Positions 24,774 through 35,218 of a DNA stretch of 44,048 nucleotides are shown one piece after another (the stretch's first letter is position 1; each line of letters begins with the position of its first letter). The translations under genes were made by a program, and so were the position numbers. The notes beneath the pieces are model-generated. The model had not been told where the DNA came from. It saw only the letters and a program-made list of their open reading frames with translations, and made no database searches. This DNA is from DAOUET01 sp034430155 (lineage in GTDB: Bacteria > Chloroflexota > Anaerolineae > Anaerolineales > UBA4823), in the NCBI GenBank assembly GCA_034430155.1, contig DAOUET010000128.1, positions 1-44,048 on the forward strand, given 5' to 3'.

Positions 24774-27155
24774 TTATTCGAGCGAAATAATTTGCGGTTC
24801 TGAGTCGCCAACAGTGACAGTCTGACCATCCGGAAAGATTATTTGGGTATTTTCTTGGTTGCGAAGGATCGTAAGTCCTTGATATTTTACCGTAATAGGC
24901 CAGGGAAATGGATTCGAGCCAACTAAAGCTACTTTGTGAGATGAAATTAAGCGGACGCCTAAAACTTTTAAGAATAGACCCATGGGGGCCAATCCGTAAA
25001 TAGAATCGCGATCCCCAATGCCCTCACCGGTTTCCGCATGATAATACCTGGAAAAGGCTCCTTTTGACATTAGATTTTGGGTGATTGCCCTCATCAAGCG
25101 GGTAACAAGTTCCGCAGCTTGAGCGCGATAGCCGTAAGCTACCAGACCTTCTCCGATCATGATATTCCAGGGCAGATGGACGTTCTGGCATGTACTTGCA
25201 TCAGTCGAGGGCAGGGGCAAAGGACATGCGGGGATGCCGAAAGGACGCCAGTAACGCATTGGATTGGTAATAGCCTTCTCTATCAAGTCGCTTGCGCGCC
25301 TCTGATCAGGTATGTGTGCCCAGATGGGCGATAACAAAGTCTGGTCTTCACATGCAAAATTTGTGCTTTGAACCAATAGGTGATCATCGGATTCCAATCC
25401 CTGGATTTCCATATAATCCAAAGCGGCGTAAGTACGCTCACTGGTAGCATTACCCAATCCAAGGAACCATTGGAATTTATCAGCTGGTATCCGTTCGATG
25501 CGATGGTTTCCGGATGGGCTAGTGCCATGTAGAAAAACTAATGGGCGCCTGGTCGATTCCCCTGCTGATTTCAGGCGAAATTGAACCCGGATCGGGTTGG
25601 AAAATTCCCTATGTAGAATTATCTTACCAGAGCCATGCCCCTCTGCCAGATCGACCTTGCTGGGATAAAGGTGGGTGTCTCGATCCCAATAGCGATAGGT
25701 ATTAGCTTGCTCATCCCAGCAGGCTTCCAGAGCTTCGTGTAATTTCTCACTGATCGAACGAAGGGAGGGGATGCATTCGGTAAGCCTTAGGGTTTCTGCC
25801 ATGTGGATAAGCGCCTGGCAATCCCGGTACAGGAAAGTACACAATGACGGACTTTCCGCAGTGGTGATATCGACGCCTTGAGCCCAAGAATGCCATCGCG
25901 AAAAGATGGGATGATCTTCGAAACCAGATTGCATAGGATGGTCCCACTCAGGCAAGCCGTCTCCATCCCGATCGCGTTCGAGTGTGAACCAGGCCTCAAA
26001 AAACCGCAATAAGCCAGGGAAAACCTCATCTAAAAAGGTTATATCTTCAGTGGCCTGGTAGATACGCCAGGCGAGAGTGGCTAATATAGGTGTGGCCAAT
26101 CTATTACTGGCTTGCCCACCAAGACCGGGTTTCCAATCGATAAAACCATTTTCATCTTGGATAGATAGATAGTTGTACAATAGACCTTGGGCGAGATGAG
26201 GGTAGCCGGGCAAGATCAAGCTCGATAAGATGTAGGTATCGAGAGGTGATTGGCCGTTCCACATGGGGCCATAATCGCTGCCATCTCCCCGAATGGAATT
26301 GCCTTGGTCCGTTGAGCGAGCAGATACAAAGGAAGCGTATGGTAAATAAGCCGTAGGACCCATGAAAAAACTATAGGCGATCTTTTGGGATAAAGCGAAA
26401 GCCAGATCCCAATTGGGATCACCAGTGTAGATCTCGACCTGCCCAGCGTTGAGCATTTCAATTTGGGCGCGTTCAGCCTCCCAATTTCGGGAGGCTAGCC
26501 GGCGAGCTCTTTCGAAGGATTCCTCCGGTGTGGGGTAGGCAGCCTGGCTCCAGACGAATTGCCGGGAGGAGCCGGAATCTAAATCTAGACCAATTATCAA
26601 AGCAGGGAAGGGGCCTGGCGCTATCAGAGGACCTCCGGTCATAAATACAATTGGAGAAAGACCACCTGTTTGTCCGCAAAGTACCGGTGTGGCTTGCATT
26701 TCTATAGGAGCCATGCGCTGCCCACTTTCAGCAGATGTGAGCATCGCTACCAGCTCCAAACTTACCTGGCGAGTGATGGTAGATCGATTTGTAATGCGCA
26801 GACGTCCCGAAACGATTTGGGATTCGGGAACCCAATACTCTGCGACGACGTCTATATCTTGAATTGGTGAAAATACGACTTCTAGGAAGTTCGGATAAAA
26901 ACAGCGAATGACGGGTTGCGAGGCGAACTCATTTGGATTCATGCGACTTGTGTCGTTTTCGCTGAAGCGAGGAAAGATGCGCATGTTGCGGGCTCGTAAA
27001 CCATAAGTGGTTTGCAGTGCCACTGCAGCAGGATCACCTCCGTGCAGGTGAAGTTCCCAGATTTGATCATTACAGTAATCTGGTGTAGCTAGCCGGGCAT
27101 CTGCAGCCAGGGTTATAGAACTAGGATTATTTTTATCGAGTTTCCATTCTCGCAT
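24774..27155 (-). CDS. Glycoside hydrolase-like protein (GH63/GH15-like alpha-toroid)
   Basis: A 793-aa cytoplasmic protein. Residues 1-230 form a beta-rich N-terminal domain. About 240-700 look like an (alpha/alpha)6 barrel of the trehalase/amylase-debranching type, with GDGSDYGPMWNGQSPLD and DRDGDGLPEWDHPMQSGFEDHP, similar to blocks in GH63-family enzymes acting on oligosaccharides or glycosides. A small beta domain (about 715-793) closes it. I cannot pin down the catalytic acid or substrate. No signal peptide is seen, so an internal polysaccharide or compatible-solute glycoside is possible (inference). The upstream DNA holds a divergent MaoC gene; the Shine-Dalgarno is weak. Confidence 0.7.
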   Translation of the reverse strand: MREWKLDKNNPSSITLAADARLATPDYCNDQIWELHLHGGDPAAVALQTTYGLRARNMRIFPRFSENDTSRMNPNEFASQPVIRCFYPNFLEVVFSPIQDIDVVAEYWVPESQIVSGRLRITNRSTITRQVSLELVAMLTSAESGQRMAPIEMQATPVLCGQTGGLSPIVFMTGGPLIAPGPFPALIIGLDLDSGSSRQFVWSQAAYPTPEESFERARRLASRNWEAERAQIEMLNAGQVEIYTGDPNWDLAFALSQKIAYSFFMGPTAYLPYASFVSARSTDQGNSIRGDGSDYGPMWNGQSPLDTYILSSLILPGYPHLAQGLLYNYLSIQDENGFIDWKPGLGGQASNRLATPILATLAWRIYQATEDITFLDEVFPGLLRFFEAWFTLERDRDGDGLPEWDHPMQSGFEDHPIFSRWHSWAQGVDITTAESPSLCTFLYRDCQALIHMAETLRLTECIPSLRSISEKLHEALEACWDEQANTYRYWDRDTHLYPSKVDLAEGHGSGKIILHREFSNPIRVQFRLKSAGESTRRPLVFLHGTSPSGNHRIERIPADKFQWFLGLGNATSERTYAALDYMEIQGLESDDHLLVQSTNFACEDQTLLSPIWAHIPDQRRASDLIEKAITNPMRYWRPFGIPACPLPLPSTDASTCQNVHLPWNIMIGEGLVAYGYRAQAAELVTRLMRAITQNLMSKGAFSRYYHAETGEGIGDRDSIYGLAPMGLFLKVLGVRLISSHKVALVGSNPFPWPITVKYQGLTILRNQENTQIIFPDGQTVTVGDSEPQIISLE

Positions 27156-27288
27156 GGCTAAATTGTACGGGTAGTTGCCAAAATGGTCAAAGGGTGATTC
27201 AGTCTGGGTTTATGCTAGAATATAACAAATCGTGCTCTTAACCCTGGCTATGGTAATTCGTAAATTCTAACAAATGGAGGCTTCCTTG

Positions 27289-27762
27289 ATGAACAATATG
27301 GTAACGGTCCAGCGCGGCCTGTATTTTGAGGAATTTCAAATAGGGCAGAAGATCTTCTCTGCAACCCGCACTGTCACGGAGGCAGATATTGTAAATTTCG
27401 CAGGTCTTTCAGGTGATTATAACCAGATACATACAAGCGAGGCGTACAGCAAATCCACACCTTATGGAAAACGCATTGCTCACGGATTGCTCACATTGGC
27501 AATCGTATCCGGCTTGGCAGTACAAACCGGGTTCATGGAAGGTACTGTAATCAATTTTCGAGAGATCAGCGAATGGAAGTTCGTGAAACCAGTGTTTATC
27601 GGCGATACGATTCGTGTCGAGTTGGAAATATTGGAGACCAAGGCGTTGCCTCGGATTAGCGGTGGAGCTGTTGACATCCATTTAGAAGTGATGAATCAAA
27701 ACAATGAGACTGTCTGTAGGGGGACATGGAAGGTTTTAGTAGCTGGTAGACCTGAAGGATAA
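27289..27762 (+). CDS. MaoC-like hot-dog dehydratase
   Basis: A 157-aa hot-dog-fold protein of the MaoC family, which hydrates or dehydrates acyl-CoA substrates. It shows the TRTVTEADIVNFAGLSGDYNQIHTSEAY motif with the catalytic Asp and His, then RIAHGLLTLAIVSGL. The usual length of a single-domain MaoC is matched. I chose ATG 27289 because GGAGG (27276-27280) is 8 nt upstream; an earlier in-frame ATG at 27274 overlaps that site. It is followed 47 bp later by the penicillin-binding protein gene, on the same strand, but there is no evident functional link. Confidence 0.88.
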   Translation: MNNMVTVQRGLYFEEFQIGQKIFSATRTVTEADIVNFAGLSGDYNQIHTSEAYSKSTPYGKRIAHGLLTLAIVSGLAVQTGFMEGTVINFREISEWKFVKPVFIGDTIRVELEILETKALPRISGGAVDIHLEVMNQNNETVCRGTWKVLVAGRPEG

Positions 27763-27809
27763 GGTTAATAACTGGTTACTTGGTCCATAGCGGTCAAAAC
27801 GAAGAAATT

Positions 27810-30800
27810 ATGCCTGATCTTAATACCAACAACCCTGAAGAAAATCCTGGCGAGCGTCTTCGGCGTTTGTTATCGGACATAGAAGAAGAAGCAGAAAAGA
27901 TCCCTGAGGATCTGCCTCTTAATCGTGCTTCTATAGAAGAACTCGATTCAAGTGAAGGCGAGCATGAACCTCTTGAAGATAAGGAGGGGGAGGCTGGTTT
28001 AGTTGGAGGAAAGGTCCAGCGAGACGATAGCTCGGAAGCCTCCCGGGAGCAGCCAGAAAGTGAAAGGGAGGAAGATGAAGACCTTCCCACGATCACACCC
28101 ACCGAGGAAGGCTCAAATACCTTTGAAACACAGGCTTCCTCACAATCTATGGAGGACACTCACCCAATCGCGACAGGGCATTCCTCGATTACTTCTCATA
28201 CTGATACTGAATCAGGTGTAACCCCACCTTCTTACCGCCCAGCGTTAGACAACGAAAGTATGCCCCTACCCCGCCGTGTAGATGAAATCGATATAAACGC
28301 TACCCGAGTCACCCCCTCAGCATATAGAAACCACCAGATGGGTGGCGCCACCAAGATCTCTCCAAGCTACGAACAGATGCGTCAACCGCTCACCAAGAAG
28401 GGTATCAACTGGCGAAAAGGGTTGGGCTGCCTGGTGCGTCTAGTTATCCTGGCTCTATTTATTCTGGTGGTTATTATCCTTGGTGTTGGATCCTTTGCGC
28501 TCTTCCAATATTATCGCATTGCCGCCACTTTACCGGATCTAAACGATCTACGCCAGCGTTCCGCTCAATTCGAGACTACTCGCATTCTTGATCGCAATGG
28601 AAATACTCTCTACGAGATATTAGATCCTACAGCTGGCCGGCGGACATATGTCCCGCTTGACAAAATATCTCCGTATCTTGTAGCCGCCACAGTTGCGACG
28701 GAGGACAAAGAATTTTATAGTCATCCGGGTTACGATGTGATGGCGATTGCGCGGGCTTTTCTACAGAATTACCAGAGTGGTGATACCGTTTCTGGTGCTT
28801 CAACCATTACTCAACAACTGGCGCGTGCCTTGTTGTTCTCGCCCGAAGAAAGGAATGAACGTTCATACCAACGCAAGGTAAGGGAAGCCATCCTGGCTGC
28901 CGAAGTTACCCGCCGGTACACGAAAGATGAGATCCTGGAACTATATCTAAACGAAATTTATTATGGGAATCTGGCCTATGGTGTCGAAGCAGCCGCCCAA
29001 ACCTATTTCAGAACATCGGCTGATAAGTTGACTCTATCTGAAGCAGCATTTTTAGCAGGATTGCCACAAGCGCCCTCGGTTTATGACGTATATACCAACC
29101 GTGAGGTCACTTTACGGCGGCAGGAGCAGGCCTTGTTCTTAATGTATCAGGCGAGTAAAGAGCAGGGTTGCATTTATGTGAGTAATAGCCCTCAGCGTGT
29201 ATGTGTGGACGCTTTGTCGGTTGCTACCGCCTCGGATGACATGAAAGATTATGAATTTAAGTCTCCATACGTGGAGATCCGATACCCACACTGGGTAAAC
29301 TATATCCGTTCTTTGCTGGAGGCCCAATTCGACGCTCAGACAATTTATCGTTCAGGGTTCACCGTCTATACGACCCTGGATCCTGGTTTGCAGGATGCAG
29401 CCGAAAAAATCGTCAAGGCTCAGGTTGATTCCCTGGCGGATAAACACGCCACAGACGGTGCTCTAGTTGCCATACGACCAAATACCGGGGAAATCCTTGC
29501 GATGGTTGGATCGGCAGATTTCTATGATGAAAATATTGATGGGCAGGTGAATATGGCGGTCAGCCCGCGCCAACCCGGATCGTCGATAAAGCCTTTAACT
29601 TATTTGGCTGCATTTGAAAAGGGTTGGACACCTGCGACCTTGATCTGGGATGTGCCTTCTGAATTTCCGCCATCGGGGGACCCAAACGATTCAAGACCAC
29701 CTTACGTACCGGTCAATTATGATGAACGCTTTCATGGACCGGTAACGGTGAGGACAGCTCTCGCCAATTCATATAACATACCGGCGGTGAAAACCTTACA
29801 ATTTGTCGGTATTTATGACAGCCCCGATACACCACCGGAAGACGGTTTGATCGCCTTCTCCCGCAGGCTGGGTATCACGACGCTCACTCGCGACGATTAT
29901 GGTTTATCACTCACATTAGGTGGTGGGGAAGTTTCTCTCCTGGAACTGACCGGGGCATACGCGGTTTTCGCCAATGGAGGTCGCAAGCTTCCGCCTGTCG
30001 CCATCACACGTATACTGGATTTCAATGGCAACATGGTCTATGAATACCAACCCCCCAATGGTGAACAGATTGTACGTCCAGAACATGCGTATTTGATTTC
30101 CTCGATTCTCTCGGATAACCAGGCTCGTACGCCTGCCTTTGGCCCTAATTCGGTATTGAATCTACCATTCCAGGCAGCTGCCAAGACAGGTACGACTAAC
30201 GATTTTCGTGATAATTGGACTTTGGGTTACACGCCTGACATTGCGGTGGGTGTTTGGGTCGGTAACGCAGACTACACACCCATGCAGAACACATCTGGGT
30301 TAACTGGTGCAGCACCGATATGGTCTGAGGTTATGAAAACCGCAATCCAACAACTAACTGGCGGGAATCCTTCCTCCTTCGTAAAACCAGCCGGAGTGGT
30401 TGAAAGAGTGATCTGTTCGCTTTCTGGCACAGAGCCTTCTAAGTGGTGCCCGAATCAGCGCAGTGAGTTTTTCGCAGCTGACCAACCTCCGTTATCCAAA
30501 GAAGACGACTTGTGGAAGGAAGTTTTCATCGATACCTGGACGGGATTGGCAGCCTCCCCAGCTTGTAATGATTACACCGATGAAAAATTAACATTGAATG
30601 TGACCGACCCGTGGGCGGTTAAGTGGATCAAAAAAGATACACAAGGTAAAAACTGGGTCGAGCAATTGGGTTTATCCAAGCCAATTTTCTTTGTTCCAGA
30701 AAGAGCATGTAAGACTGATGACGCTCACCCACTGCTTCAATTTACTGCCCCGCAAGAAGGCGAAATGATCAAAACGAACCCTCTGGAGATATTTGGGCAG

Positions 30801-31250
30801 GCTGGCGCTACCGGTGATTTCGAGAATTACGTGCTGGATTATGGATTGGGTGATGATCCCGTTCGATGGGAGCGATTAAAGGAAGACAATTCACAGGTGG
30901 ATCCCGCAGGTAAGATTTATGGGTGGGATGTAAGTGAATTACCCTCGGGAGAAGTGACCTTAAGGCTGGTAGTGAACAGTGTACACGAAACTTTTGCTGA
31001 AAAAAAGTTGCACTTAAATTTACAGGTGCCCACACCCACCCCCACGCCGACAGAAACTCCAACACCCACGCCTACTCCAACCAACACCCCAACCCCGACA
31101 CCTACCTTCACGATAACACCGACACCCACTCAGCAACCTACCCCAACGGAGTCAGCAACTCCCACAAACACGACCCCCCCTTCACCAACCCCGGTAGACA
31201 TCACTTGGACACAACCAGCACCAATCACCCTCAGCCCACCCGCACCGTAA
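27810..31250 (+). CDS. Class A penicillin-binding protein (glycosyltransferase and transpeptidase)
   Basis: A 1146-aa bifunctional peptidoglycan synthase. Residues 1-205 are a long acidic cytoplasmic tail, and one membrane helix spans about 208-235. The GT51 domain (about 260-430) has EDKEFYSHPGYD and GASTITQQLAR. The transpeptidase (about 500-850) has SSIK with the catalytic Ser (about 591), SYN and KTGTT (about 792). A beta-rich domain (about 960-1070) and a Thr/Pro tail (about 1073-1146) follow, so it is much longer than typical PBP1A (700-850 aa). ATG 27810 is preferred over the upstream TTG 27780. The extended ends may anchor the protein or contact partners (inference). Confidence 0.93.
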   Translation: MPDLNTNNPEENPGERLRRLLSDIEEEAEKIPEDLPLNRASIEELDSSEGEHEPLEDKEGEAGLVGGKVQRDDSSEASREQPESEREEDEDLPTITPTEEGSNTFETQASSQSMEDTHPIATGHSSITSHTDTESGVTPPSYRPALDNESMPLPRRVDEIDINATRVTPSAYRNHQMGGATKISPSYEQMRQPLTKKGINWRKGLGCLVRLVILALFILVVIILGVGSFALFQYYRIAATLPDLNDLRQRSAQFETTRILDRNGNTLYEILDPTAGRRTYVPLDKISPYLVAATVATEDKEFYSHPGYDVMAIARAFLQNYQSGDTVSGASTITQQLARALLFSPEERNERSYQRKVREAILAAEVTRRYTKDEILELYLNEIYYGNLAYGVEAAAQTYFRTSADKLTLSEAAFLAGLPQAPSVYDVYTNREVTLRRQEQALFLMYQASKEQGCIYVSNSPQRVCVDALSVATASDDMKDYEFKSPYVEIRYPHWVNYIRSLLEAQFDAQTIYRSGFTVYTTLDPGLQDAAEKIVKAQVDSLADKHATDGALVAIRPNTGEILAMVGSADFYDENIDGQVNMAVSPRQPGSSIKPLTYLAAFEKGWTPATLIWDVPSEFPPSGDPNDSRPPYVPVNYDERFHGPVTVRTALANSYNIPAVKTLQFVGIYDSPDTPPEDGLIAFSRRLGITTLTRDDYGLSLTLGGGEVSLLELTGAYAVFANGGRKLPPVAITRILDFNGNMVYEYQPPNGEQIVRPEHAYLISSILSDNQARTPAFGPNSVLNLPFQAAAKTGTTNDFRDNWTLGYTPDIAVGVWVGNADYTPMQNTSGLTGAAPIWSEVMKTAIQQLTGGNPSSFVKPAGVVERVICSLSGTEPSKWCPNQRSEFFAADQPPLSKEDDLWKEVFIDTWTGLAASPACNDYTDEKLTLNVTDPWAVKWIKKDTQGKNWVEQLGLSKPIFFVPERACKTDDAHPLLQFTAPQEGEMIKTNPLEIFGQAGATGDFENYVLDYGLGDDPVRWERLKEDNSQVDPAGKIYGWDVSELPSGEVTLRLVVNSVHETFAEKKLHLNLQVPTPTPTPTETPTPTPTPTNTPTPTPTFTITPTPTQQPTPTESATPTNTTPPSPTPVDITWTQPAPITLSPPAP

Positions 31251-31350
31251 GTAACTTTTGTGTGGGGGCTAGTGAAAATAACCCTATGGGGGTGATCTTC
31301 GTACGTACATATCTTTGCTCCGCTACCACTCAGGAGTTGTACTGTGTTTT

Positions 31351-31370
31351 AAGGAACCATGCTCCTTTTA
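31351..31370. terminator. Weak bidirectional hairpin between convergent genes
   Basis: AAGGA (31351-31355) pairs with TCCTT (31363-31367), followed by TTTA. It lies 100 bp after the PBP gene and before the end of the convergent gene at 31402. The short stem makes this a tentative call. Confidence 0.3.
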
Positions 31371-31401
31371 TTAGTCGTCATCATTGCCCTGATCTGAGGT
31401 A

Positions 31402-33690
31402 CTATAACAAGCGCATTTGGGGAGCGGTATCCGTGAGAGGGTCAAGGCTCAATTGTTCAACTAGGTTTTCTCGAGTAGGTATGGTTGATTCCGACAGCCG
31501 CCGAAGATGACGATATTTTAGAAAACGCCAGCCATCGTTTATGACTTGACTCAGATGGGCATCATTGCGCAGCCGATAGGCAGCGATGGCTGCCCGGCCT
31601 CCTGGGAAAACAATCAGTGATTTCTGGGGAGGATATGGATTTGTAAACACGATTTTCCCAATGGCAGCTGATGCTACCACGTAGAAAACATAAGCGACCC
31701 GCCCTTTTTGATCTATCCAAAGCAAGGGGATTTCATCTTGGATCTCAAAATCAAGATGGCTGCCGAGATCGCACAATAGTTTTCGCATAGACATGATTTC
31801 GGCGAGACGATTTTCTGGTAGGTCTTGCTCCCGGAGATGCCATTGACCGCTTTCAGGTGGCTCCTGGTCGCCATAGGAAGCTAGGCAAGTTTGAACCAAT
31901 TCAATATCTGGAGTGAGCAAGCCAGGCAGATCAACACATAGGGCTGCGTCTAAATCTGAAAATCTACAACCAGGGTGGCTTATTAAATAATGGACGACCT
32001 GATTTTCCAGGCGGTCTGACAGGGGTGTAGCAGTAGTGTAAAGATCTTGAGTATTTCGAAGCCACCATTGACCTACCTCTAATGATTTTTCACTGCCGCC
32101 ATACCGAAGAAATCCTCTGCGATAGGTGAAGGCCTCCTCAAAGGCTTCCTGGATGGTGCTGTAAAGATCTAAGATCGAGCGACCATGGATGTAAGTCAGC
32201 AGGCGTTTTTCAGAGATCTCTGTTAAAGCTGTGGTGTGAAGATGTATATAAGAAGCTGGTTCGGCGCGTTCTAGTAAATAAAGTCTAGCGGTATCAGCAG
32301 CCAGATCAGGAAGTTTTTTTTCAAAATCATCTAACGAATCGCTTTCTGCAATTAATGGTTTTGAGTAAGACCAAACCATTTGTGCTTGGTCCATTTCGGC
32401 CCGAAGCGCTATTCCCTGCAGTTCGAAATGGGCGGTTTCGAATGCGACCATCGCTGCCGATAGAAAACCCGGTTCTGCTTCCCCCATTAACGCCAAGAAG
32501 GGAATTTTTTCGGAAATTAATGGAACCAAGGCTTTGAGCGTTGAATATAGGGCAGATGTATGCCAAGCCCAATCGTATCTTCTACGACGCAGAACGCTTT
32601 TAAAAGGTCCTGCAGCTTCTCGACCCCATAACCAGCCAGCCCACAAAGCCGAAAGAGTCCAGAAGGCTTGATTTGGACGGGGCAGAGCTGCCAGTAACCC
32701 TCCTAATTTCAATATGTCCGGAGAATCGGGATCGAATATGGTTGCTTTGCGTTGGATAAGATCTTTCAGCCGGCCTTCAAAAATGGTTATTCCTCCGCTT
32801 GCTGGCGGGCGTTCTGGCCAAATGGCCAGGGGGATTGTAGATTTTGAAGAAGCAATGAGTTCGACAGCCTTTTCCAGAGCTAACCAAAGGTTGTTCTCCC
32901 GAAATTGAGGTGGAACTGTGATCTGGCGGGGTCTTGCCCGGGCGGTCGGATAAGGCCATAAGGTGTTTGCCTGGTCACAAGCATACAACAACAGGGCTAT
33001 CAATGGGCGGTGAACCTCAGGTGTGAGGGAAAAACCTTCAAGTTTATTGAGCAGGGTAAAGATAGCGTAAACAGCCCGGGGCAGGTAAGCAGCTAGGGCC
33101 TCCTCGGCGTGAGCCCGATCCGGGTCGTTGGGTGGAGCCACCCGTTCAAGGGCGCGCGCCCGGTGCAATCCGCCTGCAGAGAACCGAGCGGCTCTACTCG
33201 CATCAGCAGCAGTGGCAGATCGTTCTCCTTTATCACCACAATATGGACAGGAATAAATTCTTGCAAAGGGTGAGGGGGCATTACGTTGCCAGAGGAAGGC
33301 TTCCGCCATAACCTCTTGACCGCACTGAGCGCAATCTGTAAGGTACAGGTTGCGGATGTGAGGTTCCAATCTTTCATGACCCCTTCGTGTAGCCGCCAGT
33401 TGGGCGAGTGCGGTGCGTAATTCGTTTTCAGACGGTGGCTGTGTAGATAGTTCTAATAAAAATCGGGCTACTGGATTGTTGGCAGCAACCAAAACCCGAT
33501 AGCCAGCATCAGCAGCTTCAATGGCCAATTGGGGAGAAGCCCCAAATGGGTCGAGTACCCAACTACCCAAAGGGATATTATCACGTAACCAGTTAGCCCC
33601 TGTTCCTAAAGGTATGGGAGGAAGGTAACGGGAAAGTAATCCTGGTTCTGCAGATCTCCAACCTGGCCGGTAAGCAATCTCTCTGGACAT
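31402..33690 (-). CDS. DNA-methylase-like protein with degraded catalytic motifs
   Basis: A 762-aa cytoplasmic protein. Near residue 40 it carries WVLDPFGASPQLAIEAADAG, close to motif I of adenine-specific DNA methylases (usual DPFxGSG). A CxxC...CxxC zinc ribbon follows (CAQCG and CPYCG, about 120-155). In place of the DPPY catalytic motif it reads LPRPNQAFWTLSALW, keeping the local pattern without the Asp-Pro-Pro-Tyr residues. It is therefore probably not an active methylase, though AdoMet binding is possible. The last 250 residues are unrecognised. ATG 33690 is my choice; a TTG frame extension to 33729 lacks a Shine-Dalgarno. No restriction enzyme or partner gene is nearby. Function unknown. 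Confidence 0.7.
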   Translation of the reverse strand: MSREIAYRPGWRSAEPGLLSRYLPPIPLGTGANWLRDNIPLGSWVLDPFGASPQLAIEAADAGYRVLVAANNPVARFLLELSTQPPSENELRTALAQLAATRRGHERLEPHIRNLYLTDCAQCGQEVMAEAFLWQRNAPSPFARIYSCPYCGDKGERSATAADASRAARFSAGGLHRARALERVAPPNDPDRAHAEEALAAYLPRAVYAIFTLLNKLEGFSLTPEVHRPLIALLLYACDQANTLWPYPTARARPRQITVPPQFRENNLWLALEKAVELIASSKSTIPLAIWPERPPASGGITIFEGRLKDLIQRKATIFDPDSPDILKLGGLLAALPRPNQAFWTLSALWAGWLWGREAAGPFKSVLRRRRYDWAWHTSALYSTLKALVPLISEKIPFLALMGEAEPGFLSAAMVAFETAHFELQGIALRAEMDQAQMVWSYSKPLIAESDSLDDFEKKLPDLAADTARLYLLERAEPASYIHLHTTALTEISEKRLLTYIHGRSILDLYSTIQEAFEEAFTYRRGFLRYGGSEKSLEVGQWWLRNTQDLYTTATPLSDRLENQVVHYLISHPGCRFSDLDAALCVDLPGLLTPDIELVQTCLASYGDQEPPESGQWHLREQDLPENRLAEIMSMRKLLCDLGSHLDFEIQDEIPLLWIDQKGRVAYVFYVVASAAIGKIVFTNPYPPQKSLIVFPGGRAAIAAYRLRNDAHLSQVINDGWRFLKYRHLRRLSESTIPTRENLVEQLSLDPLTDTAPQMRLL

Positions 33691-33853
33691 GCAAGAATCT
33701 CTTCGAGAACTTCTTGATGGGTGGGTCAAAATGGACTTTCAGGCCACCATCATTTTAGGACAAGATACGTTATACTCTCTTCTCTAGTATAATGTTTTTC
33801 CGATAAAATGCAAATTATGAATGCATGCAAACCCTCGTAAAAGGACAGAACCA

Positions 33854-35173
33854 ATGAGATCCCGTTGGGATTATTTCCTTATTATTTTGATTTTCCTGGT
33901 TACTGCCTGTAATCTGCCCTCAACAGCCGATACAGCGACGCCTTTGGCAACCCCGTTGCCTCTCACTCCAACGCCAGCGGAGGCCACGCCAACAATCGAA
34001 ATCTCGCCAACGCCGACCAACACAGTTACGCTAACAACAATCCCAAGCCAGATTTCCCTGGAGCCGCGCTGTGTACTAACCAAATCACCTCAAACCTTGG
34101 ATACCACCTCTTTCAATAATTATCCTGAATCTATTCAGGGATTTATCAACGGCGGTGCCACACCTAAGGAACTGGACCAGGCTTTGTACGAGGCTGGTGT
34201 TGAAAACCAACCGATCGGGGTAGCCTCTGCCGATATGACGGGGGATGGAAAAACAGATATGGTTGTCTCAATTTTTAACCCTTCCTCTGATAACATTCCC
34301 CCCAGTGGGAAATTACTTATCTATATTTGTGAAAATGGTCAGTATAAACTTGAATATGAACAGATTTCAGAAAAGGTTTGGGGTGCACCAGGTATCCGTT
34401 ATCTTCAGGATTTAGATGCTGATGGCCGCGCTGAGCTCGTGGAGAGTTCACCGACTTGTGGAGCTTCGACATGCTTTGAAGACGTTAAGGTGCAAGTCTG
34501 GAATGGAAGTGGCTTTAGGAATCGTTTTGAAGGAAATTCGACGGATTTACCCTTTCCAGACATACACATCAGTGATCCGGAAAACGATGGATATTATCAG
34601 ATAGAAATCGTAGCAAGCGGTTTTGGTTCAGTGGGAGCAGGACCTCAACGCAATGTCAGCCGCGTTTGGAGTTATCATCCCGATAGCGGGCTTTGGGTTC
34701 CTGGAAGAGATATTATGGGACCATCAAATTACCGCATCCACGTCCTTTATGATGCCGAATCTGCCACAAGACAGGGAAATTATCCGGAAGCGCTGCAGCT
34801 TTATGGTCGGGTGGTCCACGATACAACACTCGATGATTGGGTTGATCCTGAGAAGGAGAGGTCTGATCTGGGTGCTTATGCATTATTTAAAACTGCCATC
34901 GTTTATCTGTTGCAGGGTCAGGATGACTTCGCTCAGACGACTTTTAAGCAGCTGGCGTCTGCATATCCTGCTGGCACGCCACAACATGCTTATGTGGAAA
35001 TGGCTGCTACATTCCAAAGCGCCTATCAAAACAATGATTTCGCAGCAGCTTGTGCTGTCGCAAGGGAATTTGCTGCAACTCATGATGAGCAGATTTTTAC
35101 CCCGTTAGGCTCGCTGAGTTTTGGTTATGCAAATCCGGACTACACACCTCACGATGTTTGTCCTTTGCCTTAA
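33854..35173 (+). CDS. Lipoprotein with FG-GAP/VCBS-like repeats and helical C terminus
   Basis: A 439-aa surface lipoprotein. Residues 1-22 are a signal peptide with lipobox VTAC, followed by a Pro/Thr linker (about 25-70). Two short Asp-rich repeats, ADMTGDGKTDMVVSIF and LQDLDADGRAELVES, resemble FG-GAP/VCBS beta-propeller calcium-binding loops; another beta segment (YYQIEIVASG) follows. About 300-425 is helical and looks like TPR (LQLYGRVVHDT, AYALFKTAIVYLLQG). ATG 33854 has AAGGA (33841-33845) 8 nt upstream; a start at 33821 is unsupported. It is single, divergent from the methylase-like gene. The function is likely binding or adhesion, not established. Confidence 0.78.
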   Translation: MRSRWDYFLIILIFLVTACNLPSTADTATPLATPLPLTPTPAEATPTIEISPTPTNTVTLTTIPSQISLEPRCVLTKSPQTLDTTSFNNYPESIQGFINGGATPKELDQALYEAGVENQPIGVASADMTGDGKTDMVVSIFNPSSDNIPPSGKLLIYICENGQYKLEYEQISEKVWGAPGIRYLQDLDADGRAELVESSPTCGASTCFEDVKVQVWNGSGFRNRFEGNSTDLPFPDIHISDPENDGYYQIEIVASGFGSVGAGPQRNVSRVWSYHPDSGLWVPGRDIMGPSNYRIHVLYDAESATRQGNYPEALQLYGRVVHDTTLDDWVDPEKERSDLGAYALFKTAIVYLLQGQDDFAQTTFKQLASAYPAGTPQHAYVEMAATFQSAYQNNDFAAACAVAREFAATHDEQIFTPLGSLSFGYANPDYTPHDVCPLP

Positions 35174-35218
35174 GCACCCCATTCTTCAGACTTCGTTTAT
35201 GAGCTAAAACCGCTGTTG

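Noticed and set aside
31026..31250. Tandem short repeats, possible CRISPR or minisatellite
   Set aside because: They are in frame Thr/Pro codons of the PBP tail; similar linkers at 8400-8560 and 2930-3140 are also coding.
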